DNA of 64,000 nucleotides from Capnocytophaga felis (GTDB lineage Bacteria; Bacteroidota; Bacteroidia; Flavobacteriales; Flavobacteriaceae): NCBI RefSeq assembly GCF_009684755.1, contig NZ_BLBC01000005.1, positions 248,001 to 312,000 of the forward strand, read 5' to 3'. Shown piece by piece: positions 35,387 to 44,300 of this stretch (position 1 is its first letter; each line of letters starts with the position of its first letter). The notes under the pieces were generated by a model. It saw only the letters and a program-made list of their open reading frames with translations, ran no database searches and was not told where the DNA came from. The position numbers and the translations under genes were made by a program.

Positions 35387-35591
35387 ATTTTTTAGTCATT
35401 AACAGCTTCACCTTGCAGAAGCTAACGACTAAAAAGTTATTTACATCTTCTTTCTGAAGAAACCTTTAACTAAATGATTGCATTTTTCTGCAATCCTTAG
35501 GTAATTATGACTAAATAGTTACCACTCCAAACAACGCAAGCAGAGGTTTGACTATTTAGTTACGACATTATTTTACCCGATTGATGCCTTA
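35387..35591. repeat. 41-bp tandem repeat array (ACTAAATAGTTA core) upstream of DUF6261-like gene 2
   Basis: Five units begin at 35387, 35428, 35469, 35510 and 35551, exactly 41 bp apart. Units 2-5 open with ACTAAAAAGTTA, ACTAAATGATTG, ACTAAATAGTTA and ACTATTTAGTTA; unit 1 has a degenerate core. The other 29 bp vary, but units 1-4 hold their own short dyad (AGCTTC/GAAGCT, TCTTC/GAAGA, GATTGCA/TGCAATC, CAAAC/GTTTG). The last unit runs 3 bp into the stop codon of the neighbouring gene. Same period and copy number as the 17.6-kb array, but a different core. Confidence 0.78.
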
Positions 35592-35996
35592 TTCTGTTTT
35601 GTTTTTAGAGACTTCCATCACGGGAACTAATCCTTCCGAAGGCATATAAATTATCTGCGGAAGATTGCCTTTGTCTGCCAATTTTTCGAGCGTTCGGATA
35701 AATAAATACTGATTATACACCGAGTTAAGCGTTCCGTTTTCGATTTTCATTGCCTCTGCCATACCTCTTGCTCTCTCAATTTCGGCTTGAGCGTTAAGTT
35801 TTTCGGCTTCCAATCGAGCTTTGGCTTCTTCGATAAGAATTTTTCGGTTTTGTTCGGCTTTTGCCATTTCGGCTTTTCCTGCCATTTCTTGTTGCCATAC
35901 GTTATAGATTGGCAAACCAAACATCATCACTACAATAATGATAACCACCACAGAGACTGTGCCTACAATTGCTGAAATTGGTAATTTTGATTTCAT
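35589..35996 (-). CDS. Membrane-anchored prohibitin/HflC-like fragment protein
   Basis: A 135-residue protein with one N-terminal membrane helix (about 8-30, ISAIVGTVSVVVIIIVVMMF). A helical, Ala/Glu-rich stretch (KAEMAKAEQNRKILIEEAKA, about 40-85) follows, then YLFIRTLEKLADKGNLPQII and a tail. The second half resembles the coiled coil and C-terminal tail of SPFH/prohibitin proteins (QYLFIRTLEKLA...IIYMPSEG), but the SPFH beta domain is missing. Either it is a natural short family in flavobacteria or a trimmed copy. It starts 8 bp after the LOG gene stop, so they share an operon. Confidence 0.75.
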   Translation of the reverse strand: MKSKLPISAIVGTVSVVVIIIVVMMFGLPIYNVWQQEMAGKAEMAKAEQNRKILIEEAKARLEAEKLNAQAEIERARGMAEAMKIENGTLNSVYNQYLFIRTLEKLADKGNLPQIIYMPSEGLVPVMEVSKNKTE

Positions 35997-36004
35997 AGAA
36001 TTTA

Positions 36005-36694
36005 CTAAAAATTAGGTCTTAAATTGTATTTCAAATAGAATTTTTCGATAATATCAATAACTTCATCTGCCGTATCAACAATTTTGAAAAGGAACATATC
36101 CTCAGGAGAAATGTTTTGGAATTCCTCTAAAAGTGTTTTTTGGCACCAATCAATTAATCCTTGCCAGAATTCACTTCCCACCAAAATAATTGGGAATTTA
36201 TCAATCTTTTGCGTTTGGATAAGTGTGATGGCTTCAAAAAGCTCGTCCATCGTTCCAAACCCACCAGGCATCACAACAAACGCCTGTGAATATTTGACAA
36301 ACATTACTTTACGAGCAAAAAAGTAATCGAAGTTTAAATTTTTATCTCTGTCAATATACGGATTATCGTGTTGCTCGAAAGGCAAATCGATATTCAGCCC
36401 AACTGACGAACCATTCCCCTGACGGGCTCCTTTATTTCCGGCTTCCATAATACCGGGTCCGCCTCCTGTAATTACACCAAAGCCCGATTCCACGATTTTT
36501 TCTGAAATTTCCACAGCCAGATTATAATATTTGCTATCGGGTTTGGTACGTGCCGAGCCAAAAATTGACACACACGGACCTATTTCACTTAGCTTTTCAT
36601 AACCTTTTACAAAATCACCCATTATCTTAAACATCGACCAAGAGTCGTTAGCCTTAATTTCATTCCAAACTTTAGAATGTTGTTTTTTATTCAT
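36005..36694 (-). CDS. LOG family protein
   Basis: A 229-residue Rossmann-fold protein. FGVITGGGPGIMEAGNKGA is the nucleotide-phosphate loop and MPGGFGTMDELFEA is the PGGxGTxxE motif of LOG proteins. Plant LOG enzymes release cytokinin bases from their ribotides; bacterial members act as nucleotide 5'-monophosphate phosphoribohydrolases (PpnN-like). SVGLNIDLPFEQ is also conserved. It is the middle of a three-gene minus-strand operon (outer-membrane-like gene, LOG, prohibitin-like). Family assignment is sure; substrate is not. Confidence 0.92.
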   Translation of the reverse strand: MNKKQHSKVWNEIKANDSWSMFKIMGDFVKGYEKLSEIGPCVSIFGSARTKPDSKYYNLAVEISEKIVESGFGVITGGGPGIMEAGNKGARQGNGSSVGLNIDLPFEQHDNPYIDRDKNLNFDYFFARKVMFVKYSQAFVVMPGGFGTMDELFEAITLIQTQKIDKFPIILVGSEFWQGLIDWCQKTLLEEFQNISPEDMFLFKIVDTADEVIDIIEKFYLKYNLRPNF

Positions 36695-36717
36695 ATTTTA
36701 TATTTTTTAGTTTTATT

Positions 36718-37281
36718 TTATCGTTTAAAGAAATCATATCCTATTTTGAAACTCAATGAAAAAGCACCTCCTTTGCTATTGGGATTTTTCCCGAGTGTTT
36801 GCGAATATCCATATCCAACGTTAAATTCATAATTGAAATTTCTGGCAAAGCTACGACGAATACCGAAAGTGGGCATTATGCTAATAGAGTTATAATCATT
36901 GGATAAATCATTATAATTGGAGATGATAAACCAATTAGGGAAATATTCAGCACGAAGTGAAAAATAGTTTCCGCTATTATTTTTGATGTTTTTTCCTTTT
37001 TTCACACGACGATTTAATCCGTAATACCATTTACCTTCAAGTGAAGCAGCAGGAATTAGCAAAAAGCCTGTCTTTTCATACATTGTTCCTGTCCAAAAAC
37101 CTCCGTGTAAGCTCAATTGCGAACGCAAAGCGACCGCATCAGAAAGCTTATGTTCATTGTAAACATTTGCTCCGAATAACCCGGCTTGAACACCTATAAG
37201 ATCTTTTTCAACACTTGCATTTTGAGCCTGAACTATGCCAAATCCTACTAAAATAAAAACAATAACTGTAAATCTTTTCAT
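36718..37281 (-). CDS. Exported outer-membrane-like beta-barrel protein
   Basis: A 187-residue protein with a signal peptide (MKRFTVIVFILVGFGIVQAQ). The mature part alternates short polar/aromatic strands (FGANVYNEHKLSDAVALRSQ, YFSLRAEYFPNWF, FNYEFNVGYGYSQTL) and ends GAFSLSFKIGYDFFKR, an aromatic C-terminus typical of small outer-membrane barrels. No named family recognised. It leads an operon with the LOG gene 23 bp downstream; a minus-strand -7 box (TATATTTG, 37312-37305) lies about 24 bp before the start. The 300-bp gap upstream is AT-rich and shared with the divergent PpiD-like gene. Confidence 0.75.
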   Translation of the reverse strand: MKRFTVIVFILVGFGIVQAQNASVEKDLIGVQAGLFGANVYNEHKLSDAVALRSQLSLHGGFWTGTMYEKTGFLLIPAASLEGKWYYGLNRRVKKGKNIKNNSGNYFSLRAEYFPNWFIISNYNDLSNDYNSISIMPTFGIRRSFARNFNYEFNVGYGYSQTLGKNPNSKGGAFSLSFKIGYDFFKR

Positions 37282-37583
37282 AAAAAAATTAGAATTTAAA
37301 AAGGCAAATATATAAAAAACGACTTATAAAACACCTTTGTTAGCTTTGCTTTTTAGGAATTATTTAAAATTTAAAATCGAAACTTCGCTTTAAGTAGCAT
37401 TTTGTAACTAAACAAAGGTTATAATTCGGCTAATCCTACTCTTAAAACAAACGAATTTCACTTTAGTCAAGGAAGTTAAGAAAATCCTTTTTTAAAAAAT
37501 CTTTAAAAGATATTTTTATTATTGCTCAGAAAGTATTACTTTCGCCGACTAAATTAACAATACTAAAAATTAGATAACGAAAG

Positions 37584-39701
37584 ATGGCAGTTCTTGAAAA
37601 AATTAGAAACCGTACAGTATTCCTCATCGTAATTATCGGGTTGGCATTATTTGCTTTTGTAATTTCTGACTTCATTGGTTCGGGAAGGTTCAGCAATTCG
37701 CACCCTACAGAAGTAGGAACCGTTAACGGAGAAGATGTTTCCATTGATGCTTTCCGCTACCAAGTAGAAGCTACTATTCAAAATTCAAACGGACAAGCAA
37801 GCACCATTGAAGCCGCGAAATATGTTTGGGAACAGAACGTTCGTAACATTCTTTTAAAACAACAATTTGAAAAATTAGGTTTGAGTGTTGAAAAAGACCA
37901 AATCATTTCAATTCTATCAAAAAGCCCATTAGCTCAAAATCAAGAATTTGCAAATGAGTTTGGTGTTTTTGACCCCTCAAAATTCATCAGCTACTTAGCT
38001 ACCCTGAAAGCAAGCAATCCGCAAGCTTATCAACAATGGAAAATGCAGGAAGAAGCTCTTATTGAAGGAGCAAAACAACAAATGTACTTTAGTCTGATTC
38101 GTGGAGGATTAGGAGTTACTAATGCCGAAGCAGAAATTGCTTACCATCAAGAGCAAGATAAAACTGACATCAAGTTTGTTGCCCTGCAATATAGCTCAAT
38201 TCCTGACAGCACAATTACCGTAAGCGACAGTGAAATAAAATCATACATCAACAAACACGAAAAACAATTCAAGCAAGAAGCTTTCCGCAACATCCAATAC
38301 ATCGTTGTAAACGAAAAAGCTTCAGAGGCTGATATTCAAGAAAGTAAAGAGACTTTAAATAAACTACTTTCTCCTGAAATTGTTTTCAACAGCCAAACCA
38401 ATTCAAATGACACAATTGCAGGTTTTGCAAAAACAATTAATATTCGTGAGTTTGTAGATAAGCATTCTGATACTCCTTATGATTCTTTGTTTGTAACAAA
38501 AAATCAATTGCCTATTGGCTATGCCGACACTCTGTTTACACTTCCTGTAGGAAAAGTTTTCGGACCATATGAAGACGGAGGTAGCCTAAAACTATCACGT
38601 ATGCTTGCCAAAGAAACTAACGGAGCTGTAAAAGCAAGTCATATTTTGATTCCTTACACAGGAAGCCAAGCTGCAAATCAGAACGTTACTCGCACCAAAG
38701 AGGAAGCACAAGCTAAGGCCAAAGAAATATTAGCCCTTGCACAAGCTCCCAATGCTGATTTTGCTGCATTAGCAAGAGAAAATTCCGAAGAGCCCGGAGC
38801 TGCTTATAGTAGTGGTGATTTAGGATTCTTCACGAAAGGAAGAATGGTTAAGCCTTTTGAAGAATTTGTTTTCTCAAATCCAACAGGGCATATCGGCATA
38901 GTTGAAACAGACTTTGGCGTTCATATTGTAAAAATTACAGAAAAAACCGATGCCGTTCAAATTGCAACCATCACACGCAAAATTGAGCCTTCGGAAGCTA
39001 CATTAAATGAGTTATTCTCAAAGGTTTCAAAATTTGAAATCGACGCTTTGGCTGATGCTAAAAACTTTGGAGAAGTTGCAAAAAAATCGGATTTATCTGT
39101 ACTTCGTGCGGATAATCTTAAACAAAATGATGAATATATCATCGGTTTGGGAAATAATCGTGCCATTGTGCAATGGGTCTTCCAGAAAGAGAGCAAAGTT
39201 GGTGATATTCGTAAATTTACATCAGGAGGAAACTACATTGTTGCTCAACTTACCAAAAAAGGCGAAAAAGGAATTAGCTCAGTTCAGGACGCTGCTCCTT
39301 TTGTAAAACCAATCTTAATCCGTCAGAAAAAAGCTGAAATCCTTGCAGGAAAAGCTAAAGGAAGTTCATTGGATGCCATCGCTTCTGCAAACAAAGGTGA
39401 AGTGAAAACAGCTACGGGATTATCAATGAACAACCCTACAATCATCGGTGAAGGACGCGAGCCAAAAGTTGTAGGTACGGCTTTCGCTTTGAAACAAGGT
39501 CAGATTTCAAAACCAATTGAAGGAGAAAATGGAGTGTACGTAATTGAGGTAACTTCTACCGCAAAAGCTCCTGCTATTGATAGCTATAACTCATACGTAA
39601 AAACATTAGAAGGACTGAAATTAGGGCGTGCTTCAGAAGAAGTTTTGAATGCTCTTAAAAATTCGGCTGAGATAAAAGAAAGTCTTAGTTTGTTCTACTA
39701 A
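37584..39701 (+). CDS. PpiD-like membrane-anchored peptidyl-prolyl isomerase/chaperone
   Basis: A 705-residue protein with one N-terminal membrane helix (about 12-31, VFLIVIIGLALFAFVISDF) and a periplasmic body. Residues about 45-190 are a SurA-N-like helical chaperone region (QNVRNILLKQQFEKLGL). A parvulin domain follows at about 345-460: VKASHILIPYTG, DFAALARENSEEPGA, GDLGFFTKGRMVKPFEE and HIGIVETDFGVHIV. A second, degenerate parvulin-like region is near the C-terminus. This matches the flavobacterial PpiD/SurA-type folding helper for outer-membrane and secreted proteins. It is monocistronic with a clean terminator. Confidence 0.92.
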   Translation: MAVLEKIRNRTVFLIVIIGLALFAFVISDFIGSGRFSNSHPTEVGTVNGEDVSIDAFRYQVEATIQNSNGQASTIEAAKYVWEQNVRNILLKQQFEKLGLSVEKDQIISILSKSPLAQNQEFANEFGVFDPSKFISYLATLKASNPQAYQQWKMQEEALIEGAKQQMYFSLIRGGLGVTNAEAEIAYHQEQDKTDIKFVALQYSSIPDSTITVSDSEIKSYINKHEKQFKQEAFRNIQYIVVNEKASEADIQESKETLNKLLSPEIVFNSQTNSNDTIAGFAKTINIREFVDKHSDTPYDSLFVTKNQLPIGYADTLFTLPVGKVFGPYEDGGSLKLSRMLAKETNGAVKASHILIPYTGSQAANQNVTRTKEEAQAKAKEILALAQAPNADFAALARENSEEPGAAYSSGDLGFFTKGRMVKPFEEFVFSNPTGHIGIVETDFGVHIVKITEKTDAVQIATITRKIEPSEATLNELFSKVSKFEIDALADAKNFGEVAKKSDLSVLRADNLKQNDEYIIGLGNNRAIVQWVFQKESKVGDIRKFTSGGNYIVAQLTKKGEKGISSVQDAAPFVKPILIRQKKAEILAGKAKGSSLDAIASANKGEVKTATGLSMNNPTIIGEGREPKVVGTAFALKQGQISKPIEGENGVYVIEVTSTAKAPAIDSYNSYVKTLEGLKLGRASEEVLNALKNSAEIKESLSLFY

Positions 39702-39722
39702 GAAAAAACACAAAAAATAGAG

Positions 39723-39752
39723 AAGGAAGGCATTGACCTTCCTTTTTTATTT
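39723..39752 (+). terminator. Terminator of the PpiD-like gene
   Basis: AAGGAAGG (39723-39730) pairs with CCTTCCTT (39737-39744) around a 6-nt loop, followed by a T-run. Confidence 0.8.
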
Positions 39753-39830
39753 TTCATAAGCATCATATCTTATTAATTAAAATATATTACATTTGCCTCC
39801 CCAAAAATAATTATCAAAAACAAATCTCTG

Positions 39831-40595
39831 ATGAAAATCATATCTTACAATGTAAATGGTGTACGTGCCGCAATGACCAAAGGACTCATAGAGTGGTTAA
39901 AAAGTGCCAATCCTGATGTACTTTGCTTACAAGAAATCAAAGCTTTAGAATCACAAATTGAAAAAACAGCCTTTGAAGAGTTGGGCTATAAATATCAATA
40001 CTGGCATAGTGCTGAAAAAAAAGGATATAGCGGAGTTGCAATACTATCAAAAATTAAACCCAATCACGTTGAGATAGGAAGCGGCATTAATTATATGGAT
40101 ATTGAAGGACGCATACTCCGTGCCGATTTTGAAACAGTTTCCGTGATGAGCCTTTACTTACCATCAGGAACAAATATTGACCGATTAGATTTCAAGCTAA
40201 CCTTTATGGCTGATTTTCAAAAGTATATTGATTCATTAAAGAAATCATACCCAAATTTAATCATATGCGGAGATTACAACATATGTCATAAAGCCATTGA
40301 TATTCACGATCCTATAAGAAATGCGAATGTTTCTGGTTTTCTGCCCGTAGAACGTGAATGGCTGGACAATTTTATGAAAAGTGGATTCATTGACAGCTTT
40401 CGTCATTTCAACAAAGAACCTCACAATTACTCGTGGTGGAGCTATCGAGCCAATGCCCGAAACAATAACAAAGGGTGGCGTATTGATTACAACTTAGTAG
40501 CACAACCTCTCGAAAACCGACTGCAACGTGCTTTGATTCTTCCTGAAGCAAAACACAGCGACCACTGCCCCATTTTGGTAGAAATCGAGGATTAA
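39831..40595 (+). CDS. xth: Exodeoxyribonuclease III
   Basis: A 254-residue EEP-superfamily nuclease for abasic sites and 3' ends in base-excision repair. Motifs: MKIISYNVNGVRAAM (Asn), CLQEIKAL (metal-binding Glu), LYLPSGT (Tyr), CGDYNICHKAIDIH (Asp/Asn), WRIDYNLV and KHSDHCPILVEIE (Asp-His). A TACATTTG -7 box lies 36 bp upstream, without a clear -33. Length and motifs match ExoA/Xth. It is single and convergent with the DksA-like gene across a shared hairpin. Confidence 0.96.
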   Translation: MKIISYNVNGVRAAMTKGLIEWLKSANPDVLCLQEIKALESQIEKTAFEELGYKYQYWHSAEKKGYSGVAILSKIKPNHVEIGSGINYMDIEGRILRADFETVSVMSLYLPSGTNIDRLDFKLTFMADFQKYIDSLKKSYPNLIICGDYNICHKAIDIHDPIRNANVSGFLPVEREWLDNFMKSGFIDSFRHFNKEPHNYSWWSYRANARNNNKGWRIDYNLVAQPLENRLQRALILPEAKHSDHCPILVEIED

Positions 40596-40607
40596 TTTTT
40601 TGCAAAT

Positions 40608-40655
40608 AAGTCAGATAAAACTGAGAAATAACTCAATTCTATCTGACTTTTCTTT
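40608..40655. terminator. Shared terminator of xth and the DksA-like gene
   Basis: AAGTCAGATA (40608-40617) pairs with TATCTGACTT (40640-40649), with an inner ACTGAG/CTCAAT stem. T-runs lie on both sides. Confidence 0.8.
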
Positions 40656-40659
40656 GAAA

Positions 40660-41040
40660 TTATTGTAAGTTTTTTGCTTCAATGCTCAAAGTAGTATGAG
40701 GAACAGCAAGCAAACGTCGTTTATCAATCAATTTACCTGTTACTCTGCAAACTCCATAAGTTTTATTCTCTATTCGGATGAGTGCGTTTTTCAAGTCACG
40801 AATAAACTTCTCTTGACGGATTGCCAAAGTTGTGTTTTCTTCTTTACTTGTCACTTTTGAACCTTCCTCAAAAGCCTTAAAAGTAGGCGAAGTATCTTCT
40901 GTCCCATTTGTTGCACTATTCATATATGCACTTTTGAGAAGTTCCAAATCTGCTTGAGCTTTTTTAATTTTTTCTTCGATAAGAGCCTTAAACTCCTCTA
41001 ATTCCTTATCGGAATATCGAACTCTAACGTTTTCTTCCAT
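40660..41040 (-). CDS. TraR/DksA-family protein with degenerate zinc finger
   Basis: A 126-residue protein: an N-terminal helical hairpin (DKELEEFKALIEEKIKKAQA, then RQEKFIRDLKNALIRIENKT) and the C-terminal motif YGVCRVTGKLIDKRRLLAVPH. DksA-type proteins reach into the RNA polymerase secondary channel. Of the four zinc cysteines only one (YGVC) remains; the others read Thr, Ser and Ala, so no zinc is expected, as in other cysteine-poor DksA relatives. The start MEENVRVRYSDKE is preferred over one 69 bp upstream. It follows ileS on the same strand, as in other flavobacteria. Confidence 0.88.
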   Translation of the reverse strand: MEENVRVRYSDKELEEFKALIEEKIKKAQADLELLKSAYMNSATNGTEDTSPTFKAFEEGSKVTSKEENTTLAIRQEKFIRDLKNALIRIENKTYGVCRVTGKLIDKRRLLAVPHTTLSIEAKNLQ

Positions 41041-41137
41041 AATTATTTCTTTTTGTGTCGTTAAACATTTTTGATATGTTTTCCCAATTTCAGAAAAATA
41101 ATACTCCAAATCAAAACCGCTGGAATCAAAAAAATCA

Positions 41138-41317
41138 GAAAATGTACCGATTTCGCATAAACAAAAGCCCCAACAACACTCCGGTCAAAAAACTACCAAA
41201 CACCAAATCTAAAAGTGTTTTTTGGTAATCAACAAATTCCCAATTTTCAAGTCTTTCAATAATTTTTTGTTTAAATTTAAAAATACAATCAAATTGATTT
41301 TTAAAAGAAAACTTACC
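41138..41317 (-). pseudogene. 60-codon open frame without a start, possible remnant membrane peptide
   Basis: Between the ileS stop and the DksA-like start, a frame of 60 codons is open on the minus strand between TAG (41320) and TGA (41137). It reads a charged stretch and then a clear membrane segment (LLDLVFGSFLTGVLLGLLFM). No ATG, GTG or TTG precedes the membrane segment in frame, so it is either a gene remnant, a gene using a rare start such as ATT, or chance. Confidence 0.3.
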
Positions 41318-41328
41318 CTACACTCATT

Positions 41329-44300
41329 TTACGCCTTCTCCACTATAATTTTCGTTGTAACACCATCAAATTCAATCAGTTCGCTTGAAAGGTTTTCCAC
41401 AAAGAAAAGTTCATTGGTAAGCGTTTCATTTTTAATATATTGCAAATTCGCCGAAACGGCTTCTTCCAAGGCTTTATCACTTTGCAAACGAATATTGATT
41501 TTATCCGTAATTTCAAAACCGCTGTCCTTACGGATATTTTGAATTCGGTTTACCAACTCACGAGCAATTCCCTCTTTTTTAAGTTCATCCGTGATGTGAA
41601 TATCCAATGCCACCAACAAACCTCCGGAACTTGCCACCAGCCAACCTTCAATGTCTTGCGTTGTGATTTCGACATCTTCAATGCTTAAAGGTACGTCTTT
41701 TTCTGCTAATTTCACAATAATTTCACCATTTTTTTCAATGGTTTGAATATCTTCTTGCGTAAACTGCTGAATGGCAGCAACAACCAATTTCATATCCTTA
41801 CCATAACGAGGACCTAAGGTTTTGAAATTCGGCTTAATTTGCTTCACCAAAACGCCTGATGCATCTTCCAAAAGCTCGATTTCTTTTACGTTTACTTCCG
41901 ATTTGATAAGGTCGGCAACTGCCTCAATTTCGGCTTTTTCCACTTCACTCATAATCGGAATCATTATTTTTTGCAACGGCTGACGCACCTTTATCATTTC
42001 CTTTTTACGAAGTGAAAGCACCAATGACGAAATGTTTTGAGCCTTTTCCATTTTGCTTTCCAACTCCTTGTTGATAAGCAATGTATTAGCTTTCGGAAAT
42101 TCGGTAAGATGCACACTTTCAACGGATTCCCACCCAGTTCCTGCCATCAAATCTCTGTACAATTTATCAGCATAGAACGGAGCTACGGGAGCCATCAATT
42201 TGGCAACATTCACAAGGCAAGCGTACAGCGTTTGATATGCCGAAATCTTGTCCGCCTCGTATTCGCCTTTCCAAAAACGACGACGCGACAAACGTACGTA
42301 CCAATTGCTCAAATGCTCTTGCACGAAATCCGAAATCAAACGAGTGGCACGCGTAGGCTCATACTCGGCAAACGCTTCATCAACTTTTTGGATAAGCGTG
42401 TGTAATTCTGACAGAATCCAGCGGTCAATTTCAGGACGTTCCGCCAACGGAATTTCATCTTCTTGGTGAGTAAATCCGTCCGTGTTGGCATACAAAGCAA
42501 AGAACGAGTATGTATTGTAAAGCGTTCCGAAGAATTTACGTCTCACTTCGGCAACTCCTTCTAAATCAAATTTTAAGTTATCCCACGGATTGGCATTGGA
42601 AATCATATACCAGCGAGTGGCATCGGCTCCGTATTCTTCCAAAGTGGTGAACGGATCGATGGCATTTCCTAAACGTTTGGACATTTTTTGTCCGTTTTTA
42701 TCTAATACTAATCCGTTGGAAACCACATTTTTGTATGAAATTCCATCGAAAACCAATCCAGCAATGGCGTGTAAAGTATAGAACCAACCGCGTGTTTGAT
42801 CAACTCCTTCGGCAATGAAATCGGCTGTTTTCCAAGTATTTTCCACCATTTCTTTGTTTTCGAACGGATAGTGCCATTGTGCGTACGGCATCGCTCCCGA
42901 ATCGAACCAAACGTCAATCAAATCACTTTCACGTTTCATCGGTTTGCCCGAAGCTGAAACCAAAACGATTTTATCTACTACATTTTTATGCAGGTCAATT
43001 TTCTCGTAATTTTCATCGGACATATTTCCTACTTGAAAATCGGCAAACGTATCTTCGCTCATCAATCCTGCGGCGATAGACTTCTGAATTTCAGCCTTTA
43101 ACTCTTCCACAGAACCAATGATAATTTCTTCTTTTTTGTCTTCGGTACGCCAAATCGGAAGCGGAATTCCCCAATAACGGGAACGCGACAAATTCCAATC
43201 GTTGGCATTCTGTAACCAATTTCCGAAACGCCCTTCGCCGGTGGCTTTCGGTTTCCAATTGATGTTTTTATTCAGCTCAAAAAGGCGGTCTTTTACATCG
43301 GTAATTTTGATAAACCACGAATCAAGCGGATAGTACAACACGGGCTTATCAGTACGCCAACAATGCGGATAGCTGTGGACGTATTTTTCAACCTTAAATG
43401 CCTTATTTTCAGTTTTTAACAGAATCACCAATTCCACATCCCAATTTTTTTCGGGAGCTTCATTAGGATTATCATAATATTCGTTTTTGATATATTTTCC
43501 GCCGAAAATTTCAGGAACATTTTCACCCTTTACGAATTTCCCTTGCAAATCTACCAATGGCACAAGGTTATCATTTTCATCTTTGATGAGCATTGGCGGG
43601 ATTCCGTTTTCTTTTGCCACACGAGCGTCATCAGCACCAAAAGTAGGAGCGATATGTACAATTCCGGTTCCGTCTTCGGTGGTTACGAAGTCGCCTGTAA
43701 TCACGCGGAACGCATTTTCAGGATTTTCAGCAGGTAAAAACCACGGAATCAGTTGCTCGTAGGTAGTTCCTTCCAAATCCGAGCCTTTAAATTCGGCTAT
43801 GATTTGATACGGAATTTTGGCGTGTTTCATTTCGCTGGTTTGCACAATCGCCACATTGATAATATCCAGAGCGTCTTCTCTATCAGGGATTTCGTTGTAT
43901 TTTTGCTCGATTCGGTTAAATATTTCAGAATTTTCGCCTTCGGCAAATTTGCTTCCGAATTGTTTTGATACTAAATCTTTTGCTAAAATCACATAAATCG
44001 GCTCGTAAGTGTATTGATTAAAAGTTTTAACCAACACATAATCAATGTTTTTACCCACAGCCAAAGCCGTATTTGACGGAAGTGTCCAAGGAGTTGTCGT
44101 CCAAGCCAACACAAACACATTTCTACCTAAATCTTTGAATTGATTTACAAGCTGATATGAAAAAGTTTTCACACGGAATTGAGCCACAATCGTAGTATCG
44201 GAAACATCACGGTAGCACCCTGGCTGATTGAGTTCGTGCGATGAAAGTCCCGTCCCCGCTTTTGGGGAATAAGGCTGAATGGTGTAGCCTTTGTACAGAA

